A DNA stretch of 64,000 nucleotides, from positions 1,798,001 to 1,862,000 of the forward strand of contig NC_014100.1 of the NCBI RefSeq assembly GCF_000092285.1, given 5' to 3'. The notes under the pieces are model-generated. The model was not told the origin of the DNA. It was given only the letters and a program-made list of their open reading frames with translations, and ran no database searches. The translations under genes and the position numbers were made by a program. Positions 51,874 through 60,486 of the stretch are shown here, piece after piece. Source of the stretch: Caulobacter segnis ATCC 21756. GTDB taxonomy: Bacteria; Pseudomonadota; Alphaproteobacteria; Caulobacterales; Caulobacteraceae. Numbering within the stretch: position 1 is the first letter of the stretch; each line of letters starts with the position of its first letter.

Positions 51874-52773
51874 CTAGAGACGCGCGCTCAGCGCCTCGAC
51901 CGCTCGCATCGCCTCAGCGGTCTGATTGCGACGCGCATCCTCGAGCATTTGGCGTCCAGGATCGATGTCCTGGGGCGGAGGACATGCCGCCAGGATATCC
52001 TCGAAGTGCGCCGCCAGTTCGTCGCGAAACTCAGAATGCGAAAGGATGTAGCCACGGTTTTCGATGATCCCTTGGACGACGGCCTCGCCGACCTCGCGCG
52101 GATCCATACCGGACTCCTTGGGCGGTGCGACAGGGCCGCCCTCGGGCGCGGCCGAGATTGTGGGGCCAAAGCGCGCCTGCCGATTTTCCGCCGAGGCCAG
52201 CATGCGGCTACGGGTCAGGCCCGGATAGAGCACTGAAACGCCAATGCCTCTCGGCGCCAGCGTCAGGCGCAGGGAGTCGCTCATGCCGCGGACGGCATAC
52301 TTAGAAGCGGCGTAGATGTAGTTATTGGCTGTCGGCAAGAGGCCGGCCATCGAAGAGGTCGTGACGACGTGCCCTTCGCCCCGTCGCAGCATCGCGGGCA
52401 AAAAGGCCATCAGGCCGTTGATCGCCCCGCCGAGATTGACCGACAGCACCCAGTCCCAATCCTCGAACCTGACGCTGTCGATGGAAGGGTTGACCCCCAC
52501 GCCGGCGTTGTTGACGAGAATGTCGCAGCGTCCAAACGCGTCGAACGTTCGCTCGGCGGCCCTTGCCATGGCTTCACGGTCAATGACGTCGACGGCGATG
52601 GCCGCGACGTCGCCCCGACCACCAAATCGGGCAAGGGCCTCGTCGAGATGATCTTGCCGCAGGTCGGCGATCATGACCTTGGCGCCGTGGTCGAGCAGCG
52701 CCTCGGCGATCCCCAGTCCAATGCCGCTCGCCCCGCCCGTCACGAAAGCGACTTTGCCGGCTATAGTCCGCAT
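51874..52773 (-). CDS. SDR family oxidoreductase 3
   Basis: A 299-residue short-chain dehydrogenase: TGGASGIGLGIAEALLDHG, ADLRQDHLDEA (NAD-type Asp), NNAGVG, Ser in VTTSSMAGL and Tyr/Lys in YAASKYAV. A longer C-terminal part (PREVGEAVVQGIIENRGYILSHSEF) is like SDR 2. It lies 79 bases downstream of the luciferase-like monooxygenase gene and is probably in its operon. Confidence 0.9.
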   Translation of the reverse strand: MRTIAGKVAFVTGGASGIGLGIAEALLDHGAKVMIADLRQDHLDEALARFGGRGDVAAIAVDVIDREAMARAAERTFDAFGRCDILVNNAGVGVNPSIDSVRFEDWDWVLSVNLGGAINGLMAFLPAMLRRGEGHVVTTSSMAGLLPTANNYIYAASKYAVRGMSDSLRLTLAPRGIGVSVLYPGLTRSRMLASAENRQARFGPTISAAPEGGPVAPPKESGMDPREVGEAVVQGIIENRGYILSHSEFRDELAAHFEDILAACPPPQDIDPGRQMLEDARRNQTAEAMRAVEALSARL

Positions 52774-52852
52774 CGATCACATCTTTCCCAAGTCACGTAC
52801 ATTGCCGCCGCGGGGCGGCCAACGCTCCTGCGCGGCCGCCTGCGGCCAATGA

Positions 52853-53962
52853 TCAGGCGGCCAACTCGGCGAGCGGCTGACCATCCAGGCTGTTTTGGCA
52901 AGGCCAGCTCTTGACCTCCGGCAGGCACTTTTCGGCGAACAGGCGCATGTTCCGCTCGGCTTCTTCGTGCGGCATGCCGCCGAAGTGGAAGTGGGGGAAG
53001 AAGCCCTGCAGTTTGCATTGCTTGTTAATGTTGTCGAGAATTTCGAGGATCTCTGTCGGATTTCCCGCAGGCATCACCGTGCCCATCTTGTCGGCCATCT
53101 CGTCGATCTTGTCGGGCGCGATGCGCATGCTCTTGTAGAATTCATTGCCCTTGGTCGTTCCATAGTCATCGTCGGCCATGCCGTAGTTTTTGACTGCGGC
53201 CCGGAAGTTGACGCGGTGATACTGGCTCGACAATTCCTTGGCGCGCTCACTGCTCTCATCGACGAAGATAGTGCCGGAAAGCAGCGGGGCGGGCGGCGTA
53301 CGGGATTCGCCGTGGGTTTGAGCCCACACATTGTTATAGGTCTCGAAATCGACGCCGAGATTGGGGCGCGGCTCGGGGTTGATGATCAGCACGCCGATGC
53401 CCAGTTCCGCGACTGTGCGAACCGATTCCGGTGACCCGGCCGAACCGAAAATACGCCCCTCGAAGCTTCTGTACGGGCGCGGGCGAAGTTCCCGACGCGG
53501 CTGTTTGGTGATTTCGCCGCCTTCGATAACGCCCGTCTCGAGCGCCTGGATGATCAGTTCCGAATATTCGCGGTAGAGCTGGCGCGTCTGGTTGATGTCA
53601 ACGCGCATGCCTTCGTATTCCATCTTTCCCAGGCCGCGTCCCAGTCCGAGGAGGAGGCGGCCCTCGGTGATGTTGTCGAGCCACAGGGCCTGTTCGGCCA
53701 CGCGCACCGGATCATTCCACGGCAGCACCACGACCTGCGTTCCCAGCTTCACGCGCTTGGTCTTGCCGGCCAGGTAGGCCAGCGACTGAAGCGGAGAGGG
53801 GGAGATCGAATAGTTGGAGAAATGATGCTCGGTGACCCAGATCGACTCGAAGCCGAGCGCCTCGGACTGAATCGCCAAATCAAGGTCCCGCTTGAGGAAC
53901 TGCGTGTCGTTCCGGTCGGGCCCGCTCTGATGCTGGAAGCCGGTGGCGTAGCCTACATGCAT
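52853..53962 (-). CDS. Luciferase-like (LLM) flavin-dependent monooxygenase
   Basis: A 369-residue LLM-class oxidoreductase with a TIM-barrel fold: SEALGFESIWVTEHHFSNYSISPSP, KRVKLGTQVVVLPWNDPVRVAEQALWLDNITEGRLLLGLGRG, and a C-terminal GNPTEILEILDNINKQCKLQGFFPHFHFGG. These enzymes use reduced FMN for oxygenation or ring or C-C cleavage. ATG 53962 follows AGGAG. Upstream lies the bipartite element shared with the regulator gene at 54050-55336. Confidence 0.9.
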   Translation of the reverse strand: MHVGYATGFQHQSGPDRNDTQFLKRDLDLAIQSEALGFESIWVTEHHFSNYSISPSPLQSLAYLAGKTKRVKLGTQVVVLPWNDPVRVAEQALWLDNITEGRLLLGLGRGLGKMEYEGMRVDINQTRQLYREYSELIIQALETGVIEGGEITKQPRRELRPRPYRSFEGRIFGSAGSPESVRTVAELGIGVLIINPEPRPNLGVDFETYNNVWAQTHGESRTPPAPLLSGTIFVDESSERAKELSSQYHRVNFRAAVKNYGMADDDYGTTKGNEFYKSMRIAPDKIDEMADKMGTVMPAGNPTEILEILDNINKQCKLQGFFPHFHFGGMPHEEAERNMRLFAEKCLPEVKSWPCQNSLDGQPLAELAA

Positions 53963-54008
53963 TTTTCTGCTCCTGGATTTCCTCGCGACCGGTCTGCGCT
54001 CGTCGCTG

Positions 54009-54039
54009 AAAAATGCATATATTCGCGCATGGTGACAAT
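54009..54039 (-). promoter_or_regulatory. Bipartite element upstream of LLM gene
   Basis: On the plus strand AAAAATGCATA (54009-54019), 12 bases, then GTGACAAT (54032-54039). The same blocks with the same 12-base spacing stand before the neighbouring regulator gene. Read on the minus strand it is ATTGTCAC-N12-TATGCATTTTT, 47 bases before the LLM start. Confidence 0.6.
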
Positions 54040-54049
54040 CAACGCATTT

Positions 54050-55336
54050 TTATCCGCTGGCGAGCGCCGGCATGACGGCGCTGAGCCGCGCCAGTCCCTG
54101 AACACGCGCTTTCTGCGCCCGCGCCGCGTCCTGGGCGTTGTTATTACGGAGCGCTTCCAGCAGCGGGCGGCTGAGCGTCAGGAATCGACGGTTCATCACG
54201 TCCAGAAGGGCGGGATCTCTCGGGATCCTAGCCGACGGATAACCGCGCAGGCTCTTGGTGAAGAGTTGCAGCAAAGGATTGGCGATGACCGAGGCGATCG
54301 CTTCTTCGGCGTCAAACACGTGTGGCAGACTGGCGACGGCGTCCTGTCGTTCCAGGCTGTCTTCCAGCTTCGCGAGCGTTTGGCTGACCCGCTCGCAATC
54401 TTCCGCCGAGGCCCGGCTGGCGGCCATGGCGATGACCCCTACGCTCAGGCGCTCGAAGACCTGCATGACGATGTGGGCCTGCACGCCGCCGCTGGCGAAA
54501 AAGCAGGATACGAGCCGTGCGAGGGTTCCTTCCCGCGGCGCCTGGCTCACGAGGCCATGGCCCCGCCCGCAAAAGGTTTCGGCCGCGCCAGCGCTTTCGA
54601 GAATTCGGACGGCCTGGCGAAAAGCATCTCGATCCGCGCCGTAGCGGAAGCAAAGGTCTTCTTCCGATCCGAGGCGACGCCCTCGCGCCCATTCCTCGGC
54701 CGTGCATTCGAGCAGCATGCGCTCGGCGATCTGCCCCGCTCGCGAATGGCGCAGGTGCTCGGGTGTCAGCAGCACCGACGAGCGCACCGAGCCGCCGTCC
54801 GAGACGGCTTGCCGCACCGCACGAACGACGTCTTCGAAAAACGCGAACACCGCCGCGAAGCGGGAGGTCCCTTCAGGCCCGGGCAGGTGAAGCGCATCCA
54901 AGTCCAAGCGGACACGGTCGAGCGCCGCCTCAGTCTCGTCGAGCTGGACCGGCGTCACGCCGAAGAAGAGGCCAAAGCCAACGAGAAATGCCGCTGTATG
55001 GCGAGAATCGAGCGCGAGAACCTGTAATCCGCCCCGCGGCCCTCGGACCATGCGCGCCGTGCCACGGACCGCTAGGATCCGGACGGCCTCGCGGATCACC
55101 GCGCGTCCGGCGCCGAACCGCTCGGCCAGGGCCTGTTCAGAGCCACACACGGCTCCATACGGCCATCCGCTGACGATCAGGCTCTCTTCGATGCGCCTGG
55201 CGATCCGGCAGGCGCCTTTTTCCGCGCCGCCCCGTCGTTCGCCAATGACGTCGGTCAGGAGGCTGTCATCGCTTGCGGCAAGTATCGGCGTACTTGCGCG
55301 CGAGACAGGCTCCGTCGGTCGCGAAACAGCAGGCAT
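54050..55336 (-). CDS. Regulator with two GntR-like DNA-binding domains, 2
   Basis: A 428-residue protein of the same design as that at 33500-34954. The first winged helix is at residues 45-105 (SLIVSGWPYGAVCGSEQALAERFGAGRAVIREAVRILA, then wing RGPRGGLQVLAL), the second at about 220-280 (WARGRRLGSEEDLCFRYGADRDAFRQAVRILESAG, then GRGHGLVSQAP), each followed by an FCD-like helical region. Two DNA-binding domains in one chain could read a two-part operator; a bipartite element is found upstream of this gene and of the LLM gene. ATG 55336 follows GGGGAGAG. Confidence 0.85.
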   Translation of the reverse strand: MPAVSRPTEPVSRASTPILAASDDSLLTDVIGERRGGAEKGACRIARRIEESLIVSGWPYGAVCGSEQALAERFGAGRAVIREAVRILAVRGTARMVRGPRGGLQVLALDSRHTAAFLVGFGLFFGVTPVQLDETEAALDRVRLDLDALHLPGPEGTSRFAAVFAFFEDVVRAVRQAVSDGGSVRSSVLLTPEHLRHSRAGQIAERMLLECTAEEWARGRRLGSEEDLCFRYGADRDAFRQAVRILESAGAAETFCGRGHGLVSQAPREGTLARLVSCFFASGGVQAHIVMQVFERLSVGVIAMAASRASAEDCERVSQTLAKLEDSLERQDAVASLPHVFDAEEAIASVIANPLLQLFTKSLRGYPSARIPRDPALLDVMNRRFLTLSRPLLEALRNNNAQDAARAQKARVQGLARLSAVMPALASG

Positions 55337-55355
55337 TTCTCTCCCCTTTTTTTAT

Positions 55356-55386
55356 AAAAATGCATAGATAATCCTACTGTGACAAT
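55356..55386 (-). promoter_or_regulatory. Bipartite element upstream of regulator 2
   Basis: AAAAATGCATA (55356-55366), 12 bases, GTGACAAT (55379-55386) on the plus strand, identical in blocks and spacing to the element at 54009-54039 while the 12 bases between differ. It starts 20 bases before the regulator ATG, which suits autoregulation. Confidence 0.6.
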
Positions 55387-55641
55387 ATGTGCCGTTTTAG
55401 GGCGGTGCGTCCGGTCGCCGCAGGCTGGAGGGCGGATAGCTTAGAAGTCGCACCGCCGGTGAGGCCGGGCTTCTCGCCTCTCGCATGCGCCGTTGATGGG
55501 CAAGGTGGTCCCCAAGGAAGGCCATGCCGGGCGGGACTTGAGCCTATTGTCCCACTCGTTTGTCTTGGAAGCCTAGCTTAGTGCCTTATGAGCGGACCGA
55601 TCCGCTTACCGGAAATCCAGCAGCGCGGATAAATTTGAGAC
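55387..55641. other. Divergent intergenic region
   Basis: Between regulator 2 (leftward) and the esterase gene (rightward). No gene or further motif seen. Confidence 0.4.
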
Positions 55642-56562
55642 ATGCGCACAGACGCGTTCGGGCCCGAGGCGATTCCCGCCGAGGTCGCCGCTTTCAACAC
55701 CCTCATGGCCAAGCGGATCGGAGATCTCCCTAGCATTTGGGACATCGGCGTCGCGCAAGCCCGTAGCGGCGCCTTCATGCCAGCGCCGCCGCCGTCGCCG
55801 AGAGCCTATGACGTGCCCGTGAACGACACGGTCTCATTGCACGTGGTGCCCTGCGCCGAGCCCAAGGGGGTGTTGCTGCACATCCATGGCGGCGGCTTCA
55901 TACTGGGCGCCGCGGCCCATCAGGACGCCATGCTGGAACGGATCGCCGATCAGACGGCTCTGACTTGCGTCAGCGTCGAATATCGCCTGGCGCCCGAAAA
56001 CCCCTATCCGGCGGCATGGGATGACTGCGAGACCGCTGCGCTGTGGTTGGTTGAGCATGCCAAGTCCCGGTTCGGGGTCGAGACCCTGATGATCGCCGGA
56101 GAATCCGCAGGGGCGCTGCTGGCGGTGGCCACCTTGTTGCGGCTGCGACCGCGAGGCGCGCTGAAGCGCTTTGCTGGCGCGGCTCTGAGCTTTGGGGTCT
56201 ATGACTCCTCCATGACGCCGAGCCAAGTCCTGGCGCGGACGGGCGTTCTAAAGGCCCAGGATATCGCCAAAATCGCCGACGCCTATGCGCCGCGGCAGGA
56301 TCAACGCCGCGATCCTGAGCTCTCGCCGTTGTATGCGGACCTGCAAGACCTACCGCCGGCGCTGTTCACCGTTGGAACGCTGGACGCCATGCTCGACGAT
56401 TCGATGTTTATGTACGGCCGCTGGCTCGCTGCGGGTAACAACGCCGAGCTCGCCCTCTATCCGGGCGCGGATCACGCCTTTATCGAAACGCCGCACCCGT
56501 CGGCTTCCGTGGCCAACGCCCGGATCGACGACTTCCTTCGACAGTGCCTGCAAAGCCCATGA
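55642..56562 (+). CDS. Alpha/beta hydrolase, HSL-type esterase
   Basis: A 306-residue esterase of the hormone-sensitive lipase family: oxyanion motif HIHGGGFILG, VSVEYRLAPENPYPAAWDDC, nucleophile in IAGESAGALLA, acid in TVGTLDAMLDD and histidine in PGADHAFIE. It hydrolyses small esters or possibly a ring-cleavage product. ATG 55642; its TGA overlaps the riboflavin kinase ATG (ATGA). Confidence 0.9.
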   Translation: MRTDAFGPEAIPAEVAAFNTLMAKRIGDLPSIWDIGVAQARSGAFMPAPPPSPRAYDVPVNDTVSLHVVPCAEPKGVLLHIHGGGFILGAAAHQDAMLERIADQTALTCVSVEYRLAPENPYPAAWDDCETAALWLVEHAKSRFGVETLMIAGESAGALLAVATLLRLRPRGALKRFAGAALSFGVYDSSMTPSQVLARTGVLKAQDIAKIADAYAPRQDQRRDPELSPLYADLQDLPPALFTVGTLDAMLDDSMFMYGRWLAAGNNAELALYPGADHAFIETPHPSASVANARIDDFLRQCLQSP

Positions 56563-57095
56563 GCGCTCAAGCCAACGCGCAAGGGGCCCCTGTTGGCTGT
56601 TCGGATGCAAGGCCTTCCTGCGCCGTGTCACCAACGACGCCTCCACCCCCGAATATCCCGGTGTCCTCGGAAACCGGAGCGGATCAGCAGGGCGGGGCGG
56701 GGCGTCCGGTGAGGATCATCGTAGGCGTCGTGGCAAGGGGGCTGCAGCTTGGGCGCCAACTAGGCTTTCCCACCGCCAACATCCCTCTGGCCGAAGAGCG
56801 CCCCGTCGGCACGGGCGTTTATGTCGTCCGTAGCCGCTTGGCCGACGGTCGAGCCTTCTTCGGGGTTGCGAGTGTGGGCTGCAACCCGACTATTCCCAAA
56901 ACGGCGCCCGTTCTTGAGGTCTGGCTCTTCGACTTCGACGAAGACATCTACGATCAGACGCTGTCGACCGAACTCTTGGCCTATCTCCGTCCGGAGGAGC
57001 AGTTCGCTTCGGTGGCCGCGCTGATCGACCAGGTCTTCGCCGATGCTGAAGAAGCGCGCCGCTATTGCAAGGATCATGGCCTGAGGCTGACCTGA
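56559..57095 (+). CDS. Stand-alone riboflavin kinase
   Basis: A 178-residue protein consisting of the C-terminal kinase domain of RibF without the FAD synthetase part: GVVARGLQLGRQLGFPTANIPL (ATP/flavin loop), GTGVYVVRSRLADGRAFFGVASVGCNPTI, LEVWLFDFDEDIYDQTLSTELLAYLRPEEQF. The first 60 residues are disordered and Pro-rich. Bacteria normally carry a bifunctional RibF, so this is an extra flavokinase making FMN, fitting a cluster rich in FMN- and FAD-using oxygenases. It is translationally coupled to the esterase. Confidence 0.85.
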   Translation: MSAQANAQGAPVGCSDARPSCAVSPTTPPPPNIPVSSETGADQQGGAGRPVRIIVGVVARGLQLGRQLGFPTANIPLAEERPVGTGVYVVRSRLADGRAFFGVASVGCNPTIPKTAPVLEVWLFDFDEDIYDQTLSTELLAYLRPEEQFASVAALIDQVFADAEEARRYCKDHGLRLT

Positions 57096-57413
57096 CGTCC
57101 GCGGCTTCCTGACCCCTTTAGTCTTTCTTGGCGTGAGGGTTCGTACGTCCTGGCCGTTTTCGCCGCCTTGGCGGAAAGGCCCATCGCAAGCGCGCAGCGT
57201 AAGTCGCACGTCGCGATGTGTCGCGGCTTGGGTGGCTAGGCGGCGTCGTCGCGCTGACCGCGCTATCGGCTCCCCGATTTTCCCCCTTAACGGATCAAGC
57301 CCCTCGCGGGCGGCCAGATCATCCGTCCTCCTCCGCGATTTGAAAACGCGGATCAATTTTCGGCCGTCCCAAAACCTCAGACCGCGAGAGACAGAAGAGC
57401 CCGCAAAGTTAGT

Positions 57414-57452
57414 TGACGACAGAATTCTCATATAATAGCAATTTTGTCGTCA
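57414..57452. promoter_or_regulatory. Promoter and inverted repeat before aldehyde dehydrogenase 2
   Basis: TGACGACA (57414-57421) and TGTCGTCA (57445-57452) form a perfect 8-base inverted repeat enclosing an AT-rich core with TATAAT (57430-57435). TTGACG overlaps the left arm, 12 bases before TATAAT. It lies 47 bases before ATG 57499 in a 400-base gap that is otherwise empty. Confidence 0.55.
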
Positions 57453-57498
57453 CCGCCTATGGAGAGAACCAACGGCGGCTTCGGCTTGGGAGGCCAGA

Positions 57499-59001
57499 AT
57501 GCTGGACGTCGCCGCCATCAGGACTGAGATTGAACCACCCAGCGGGAGGCTTCTGGCCGGGGCGGCCTGGGGTGGCGCGCTGTTCGACGGCGCATGGCGC
57601 GCCGGCGCGGGGGAAATCAGCGTCATCGAAAAGGCCACCGGCGCGACCCTGGGGAGCGTCGGTCTGGCCGATCCGGCCTTGACGCGCGAGGTGATCGATA
57701 AAGCCCAGGCTGCTCAGCGCGCCTGGGCCGGGGTTCCCGCCGAGGCGCGAGCGGCGCTGATCCGCAAGGCCGCCGGCCTTCTAGAGGCCAATGCCGACGA
57801 AATTCTTGAGTGGATCGTGCGCGAGAGCGGCGGCCTGCGCCCAAAGGCCGAGTTCGAACTGCACAGCGCCGTGGCTGAGCTTCATCACGCCGCCGCCCAG
57901 CTCATCCAGCCCCATGGCCACATCCTGGCTTCGCCCGATCCGAGCCGAACCAGCCTGGCCCAGCGCCTGCCACTCGGCGTCGTCGGGGTCATCACCCCTT
58001 GGAACTTCCCGCTGCTGCTGGCCATGCGCTCGGCGGCGCCGGCCCTAGCCCTGGGCAACGCCGTCGTTCTCAAGCCTGATCCGCAAACGCCGATTTGCGG
58101 CGGTGTGGTCCTGGCCCGGATCTTTGAGGAGGCGGGCCTTCCCGCCGGCGTCTTTGGCCTCGTCAACGGCGGCGCCGACGTCGGCGAAGCCCTGATCGAA
58201 CACCCGGCCGTGAGGATGATCACCTTCACCGGCTCCACCGCCGTCGGGCGGCGCGTCGGCGAGCTGGCCGGCCGCCACCTCAAGAAGGTCGCCTTGGAAC
58301 TGGGCGGCAACAACGCCTTCATCGTGCTCGATGACGCCGATCTCGCCGCCGCGGCTTCGGCCGGCGCCTGGGGGTCTTTCCTTCACCAGGGACAGATCTG
58401 CATGGCCACGGGGCGCCACATTGTCCATCGCAAGATCGCGCAAGCCTATACCGAGGCGCTCGCGCAGAAGGCCGCCCATCTGCCGGTCGGCGATCCGTTC
58501 CGCCAGCAGGTCGCGCTGGGGCCGATCATCAACGAGCGCCAGCTGGCCAACGTCCACGCCATCGTCAGCCAGTCGGTGGAGCAGGGCGCACAGCTGGCAG
58601 CCGGCGGGACCTACGAGGGCTTGTTCTATCGCCCGACCGTATTGGCCGGGGTGACCGCCGACATGCCCGCTTTCAGCCGGGAGATCTTCGGGCCGGTAGC
58701 GCCGGTGATCATCGCCGAGGACGACGACCACGCCGTCGCGCTGGCCAACCAGACCGAATATGGACTTTCGGGCGCCATCCAGACCGGCCGCCTCGATCGC
58801 GGCTTGAGCCTCGCCAGGCAGATCCACGCCGGCATGGTGCACGTCAACGACCAGACGGTCGGCGACATGCCGCAAATCCCGATGGGGGGCATGGGGAGCT
58901 CTGGCAACGGCAATCGCTTTGGCAGCATCACAGCCTGGGAAGAGTTCACCGAGTGGCAGTGGCTGACCTTCAGCTCGACCCCCGCCCGCTATCCGTTTTG
59001 A
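57499..59001 (+). CDS. Aldehyde dehydrogenase 2, benzaldehyde-dehydrogenase-like
   Basis: A 500-residue aldehyde dehydrogenase resembling benzaldehyde/vanillin dehydrogenases: VITPWNFPLLLAMRS, ITFTGSTAVGRRVG, base Glu in KVALELGGNNAF, nucleophile in FLHQGQICMATGR, and the end PMGGMGSSGNGNRFG typical of this subfamily. It would oxidise the aromatic aldehyde released by the cleavage oxygenase encoded 8 bases downstream. First gene of a five-gene rightward operon (57499-63901). Confidence 0.93.
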   Translation: MLDVAAIRTEIEPPSGRLLAGAAWGGALFDGAWRAGAGEISVIEKATGATLGSVGLADPALTREVIDKAQAAQRAWAGVPAEARAALIRKAAGLLEANADEILEWIVRESGGLRPKAEFELHSAVAELHHAAAQLIQPHGHILASPDPSRTSLAQRLPLGVVGVITPWNFPLLLAMRSAAPALALGNAVVLKPDPQTPICGGVVLARIFEEAGLPAGVFGLVNGGADVGEALIEHPAVRMITFTGSTAVGRRVGELAGRHLKKVALELGGNNAFIVLDDADLAAAASAGAWGSFLHQGQICMATGRHIVHRKIAQAYTEALAQKAAHLPVGDPFRQQVALGPIINERQLANVHAIVSQSVEQGAQLAAGGTYEGLFYRPTVLAGVTADMPAFSREIFGPVAPVIIAEDDDHAVALANQTEYGLSGAIQTGRLDRGLSLARQIHAGMVHVNDQTVGDMPQIPMGGMGSSGNGNRFGSITAWEEFTEWQWLTFSSTPARYPF

Positions 59002-59009
59002 GGCTGGCC

Positions 59010-60485
59010 ATGACCGCACGTTTCCCCAATACCCGCGAGTTCACGGGCGCGCTGTATAGGCCCTCCCGTTTCGAGGGCGAGGTCTTCGATCTGGAGGTTG
59101 ATGGCCAGCTGCCGACCGATATCGATGGGACGTTCTTTTCGGTCGCGCCCGACGCGGCCTTTCCGCCGATGCGCGAGGACGACATCTTCTTCAACGGCGA
59201 CGGGGCGGTCTCGGCCTTCCGTTTCGGCGGCGGGCATGTCGATTTCCAGCGCCGCTATGTCCGCACCCAGCGCCTGGAAGCACAGCGTGCGGCGCGTCGA
59301 TCGCTCCACGGCGTCTATCGCAATCCTTCAACCAACGATCCCAGCGTCCTGGGTCTCAACAACAGCACCGCTAACACCAACGTCCTTGAGCACGCTGGCG
59401 TTCTGCTGGCGATGAAGGAGGATAGCCTTCCTTACGCGCTCGACCCTTTGACGCTGGAAACCAAGGGATTATGGAATTTCGGCGGCCAGCTGACCGACGC
59501 GCCGTTCACCGCCCATCCCAAGATCGACCCGCTGACGGGGGACATGATCGCCTTCGGCTATGAAGCCCGCGGCGACGGCTCGCGCGACATCGTCTACTAC
59601 GAGTTCGACGAGCACGGGGCCAAGACCCGCGAGATCTGGGTGCAGGCGCCGGTGTCGGCCATGGTCCACGACTTCGCCGTCACCGAGCGGTTCGTCGTCT
59701 TCCCGATCATTCCGCTGAGCGTCGATGTCGAGCGCCTGCGCCAGGGCGGTCGCCATTTCCAGTGGCAGCCGGACCTGCCGCAGTACTTCGGCGTCATGCG
59801 CCGCGATGGCGATGGCGGCGACCTGCACTGGTTCACCGCCCCCAACGGCTTCCAAGGTCACACCCTCAACGCCTTCGACGACGGTGAGAAGGTCTATGCG
59901 GACATGACCTCGACCAACGGCAACGTCTTCTACTTCTTCCCGCCCGCAGATGGCTTCGTGCCGTCGCCCGAGACCCTGGTCTCGCAGCTCGTGCGCTGGA
60001 CGTTTGACCTTTCGGTCAAGGGCGGTCGCTTGGATATGTCGCCGCTGACGCCGTTCCCGGCCGAATTCCCCCGCATCGACGATCGCGTTGCGCTGCGCCC
60101 CCACCGTCATGGCTGGATGATGGCCATGGATCCGACCAAGCCCTATGCGGAAGACCGCGTCGGGCCGCGTCCGTTCCAGTTCTTCAATCAGCTGGCCCAC
60201 CTCAACATCGCCACGGGCAAGATCCAAACCTGGTTCGCCGACGAGGCCTCCTGCTTCCAGGAGCCGGTGTTCGTGCCACGCACCGGCTCGAGCCGCGAAG
60301 GCGACGGCTATCTGCTGAGCCTGGTCAATCGCCTGGACGAGCGGACCACCGACATGGTCGTCCTCGACGCCTTGCGGCTGGGCGAGGGTCCCGTCGCCAC
60401 CGTCAAGTTGCCTCTGCGCATGCGCATGGCGCTGCACGGCAACTGGAGCCGGGCGGTTTCACCGTCCTCCATCAAGGCTGTCTGA
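59010..60485 (+). CDS. Carotenoid/lignostilbene cleavage oxygenase 2
   Basis: A 491-residue homologue of the oxygenase at 30271-31755 along its whole length (SRFEGEVFDLEV, GDGAVSAFRFGGG, iron histidines in FTAHPKID, MVHDFAVT, FQGHTLNAF and MALHGNWS). It probably cleaves the interphenyl double bond of a stilbenoid. ATG 59010 follows GAGGC; the frame is open upstream inside the dehydrogenase gene. The extradiol dioxygenase starts 1 base after its stop. Confidence 0.92.
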   Translation: MTARFPNTREFTGALYRPSRFEGEVFDLEVDGQLPTDIDGTFFSVAPDAAFPPMREDDIFFNGDGAVSAFRFGGGHVDFQRRYVRTQRLEAQRAARRSLHGVYRNPSTNDPSVLGLNNSTANTNVLEHAGVLLAMKEDSLPYALDPLTLETKGLWNFGGQLTDAPFTAHPKIDPLTGDMIAFGYEARGDGSRDIVYYEFDEHGAKTREIWVQAPVSAMVHDFAVTERFVVFPIIPLSVDVERLRQGGRHFQWQPDLPQYFGVMRRDGDGGDLHWFTAPNGFQGHTLNAFDDGEKVYADMTSTNGNVFYFFPPADGFVPSPETLVSQLVRWTFDLSVKGGRLDMSPLTPFPAEFPRIDDRVALRPHRHGWMMAMDPTKPYAEDRVGPRPFQFFNQLAHLNIATGKIQTWFADEASCFQEPVFVPRTGSSREGDGYLLSLVNRLDERTTDMVVLDALRLGEGPVATVKLPLRMRMALHGNWSRAVSPSSIKAV

Positions 60486-60486
60486 C

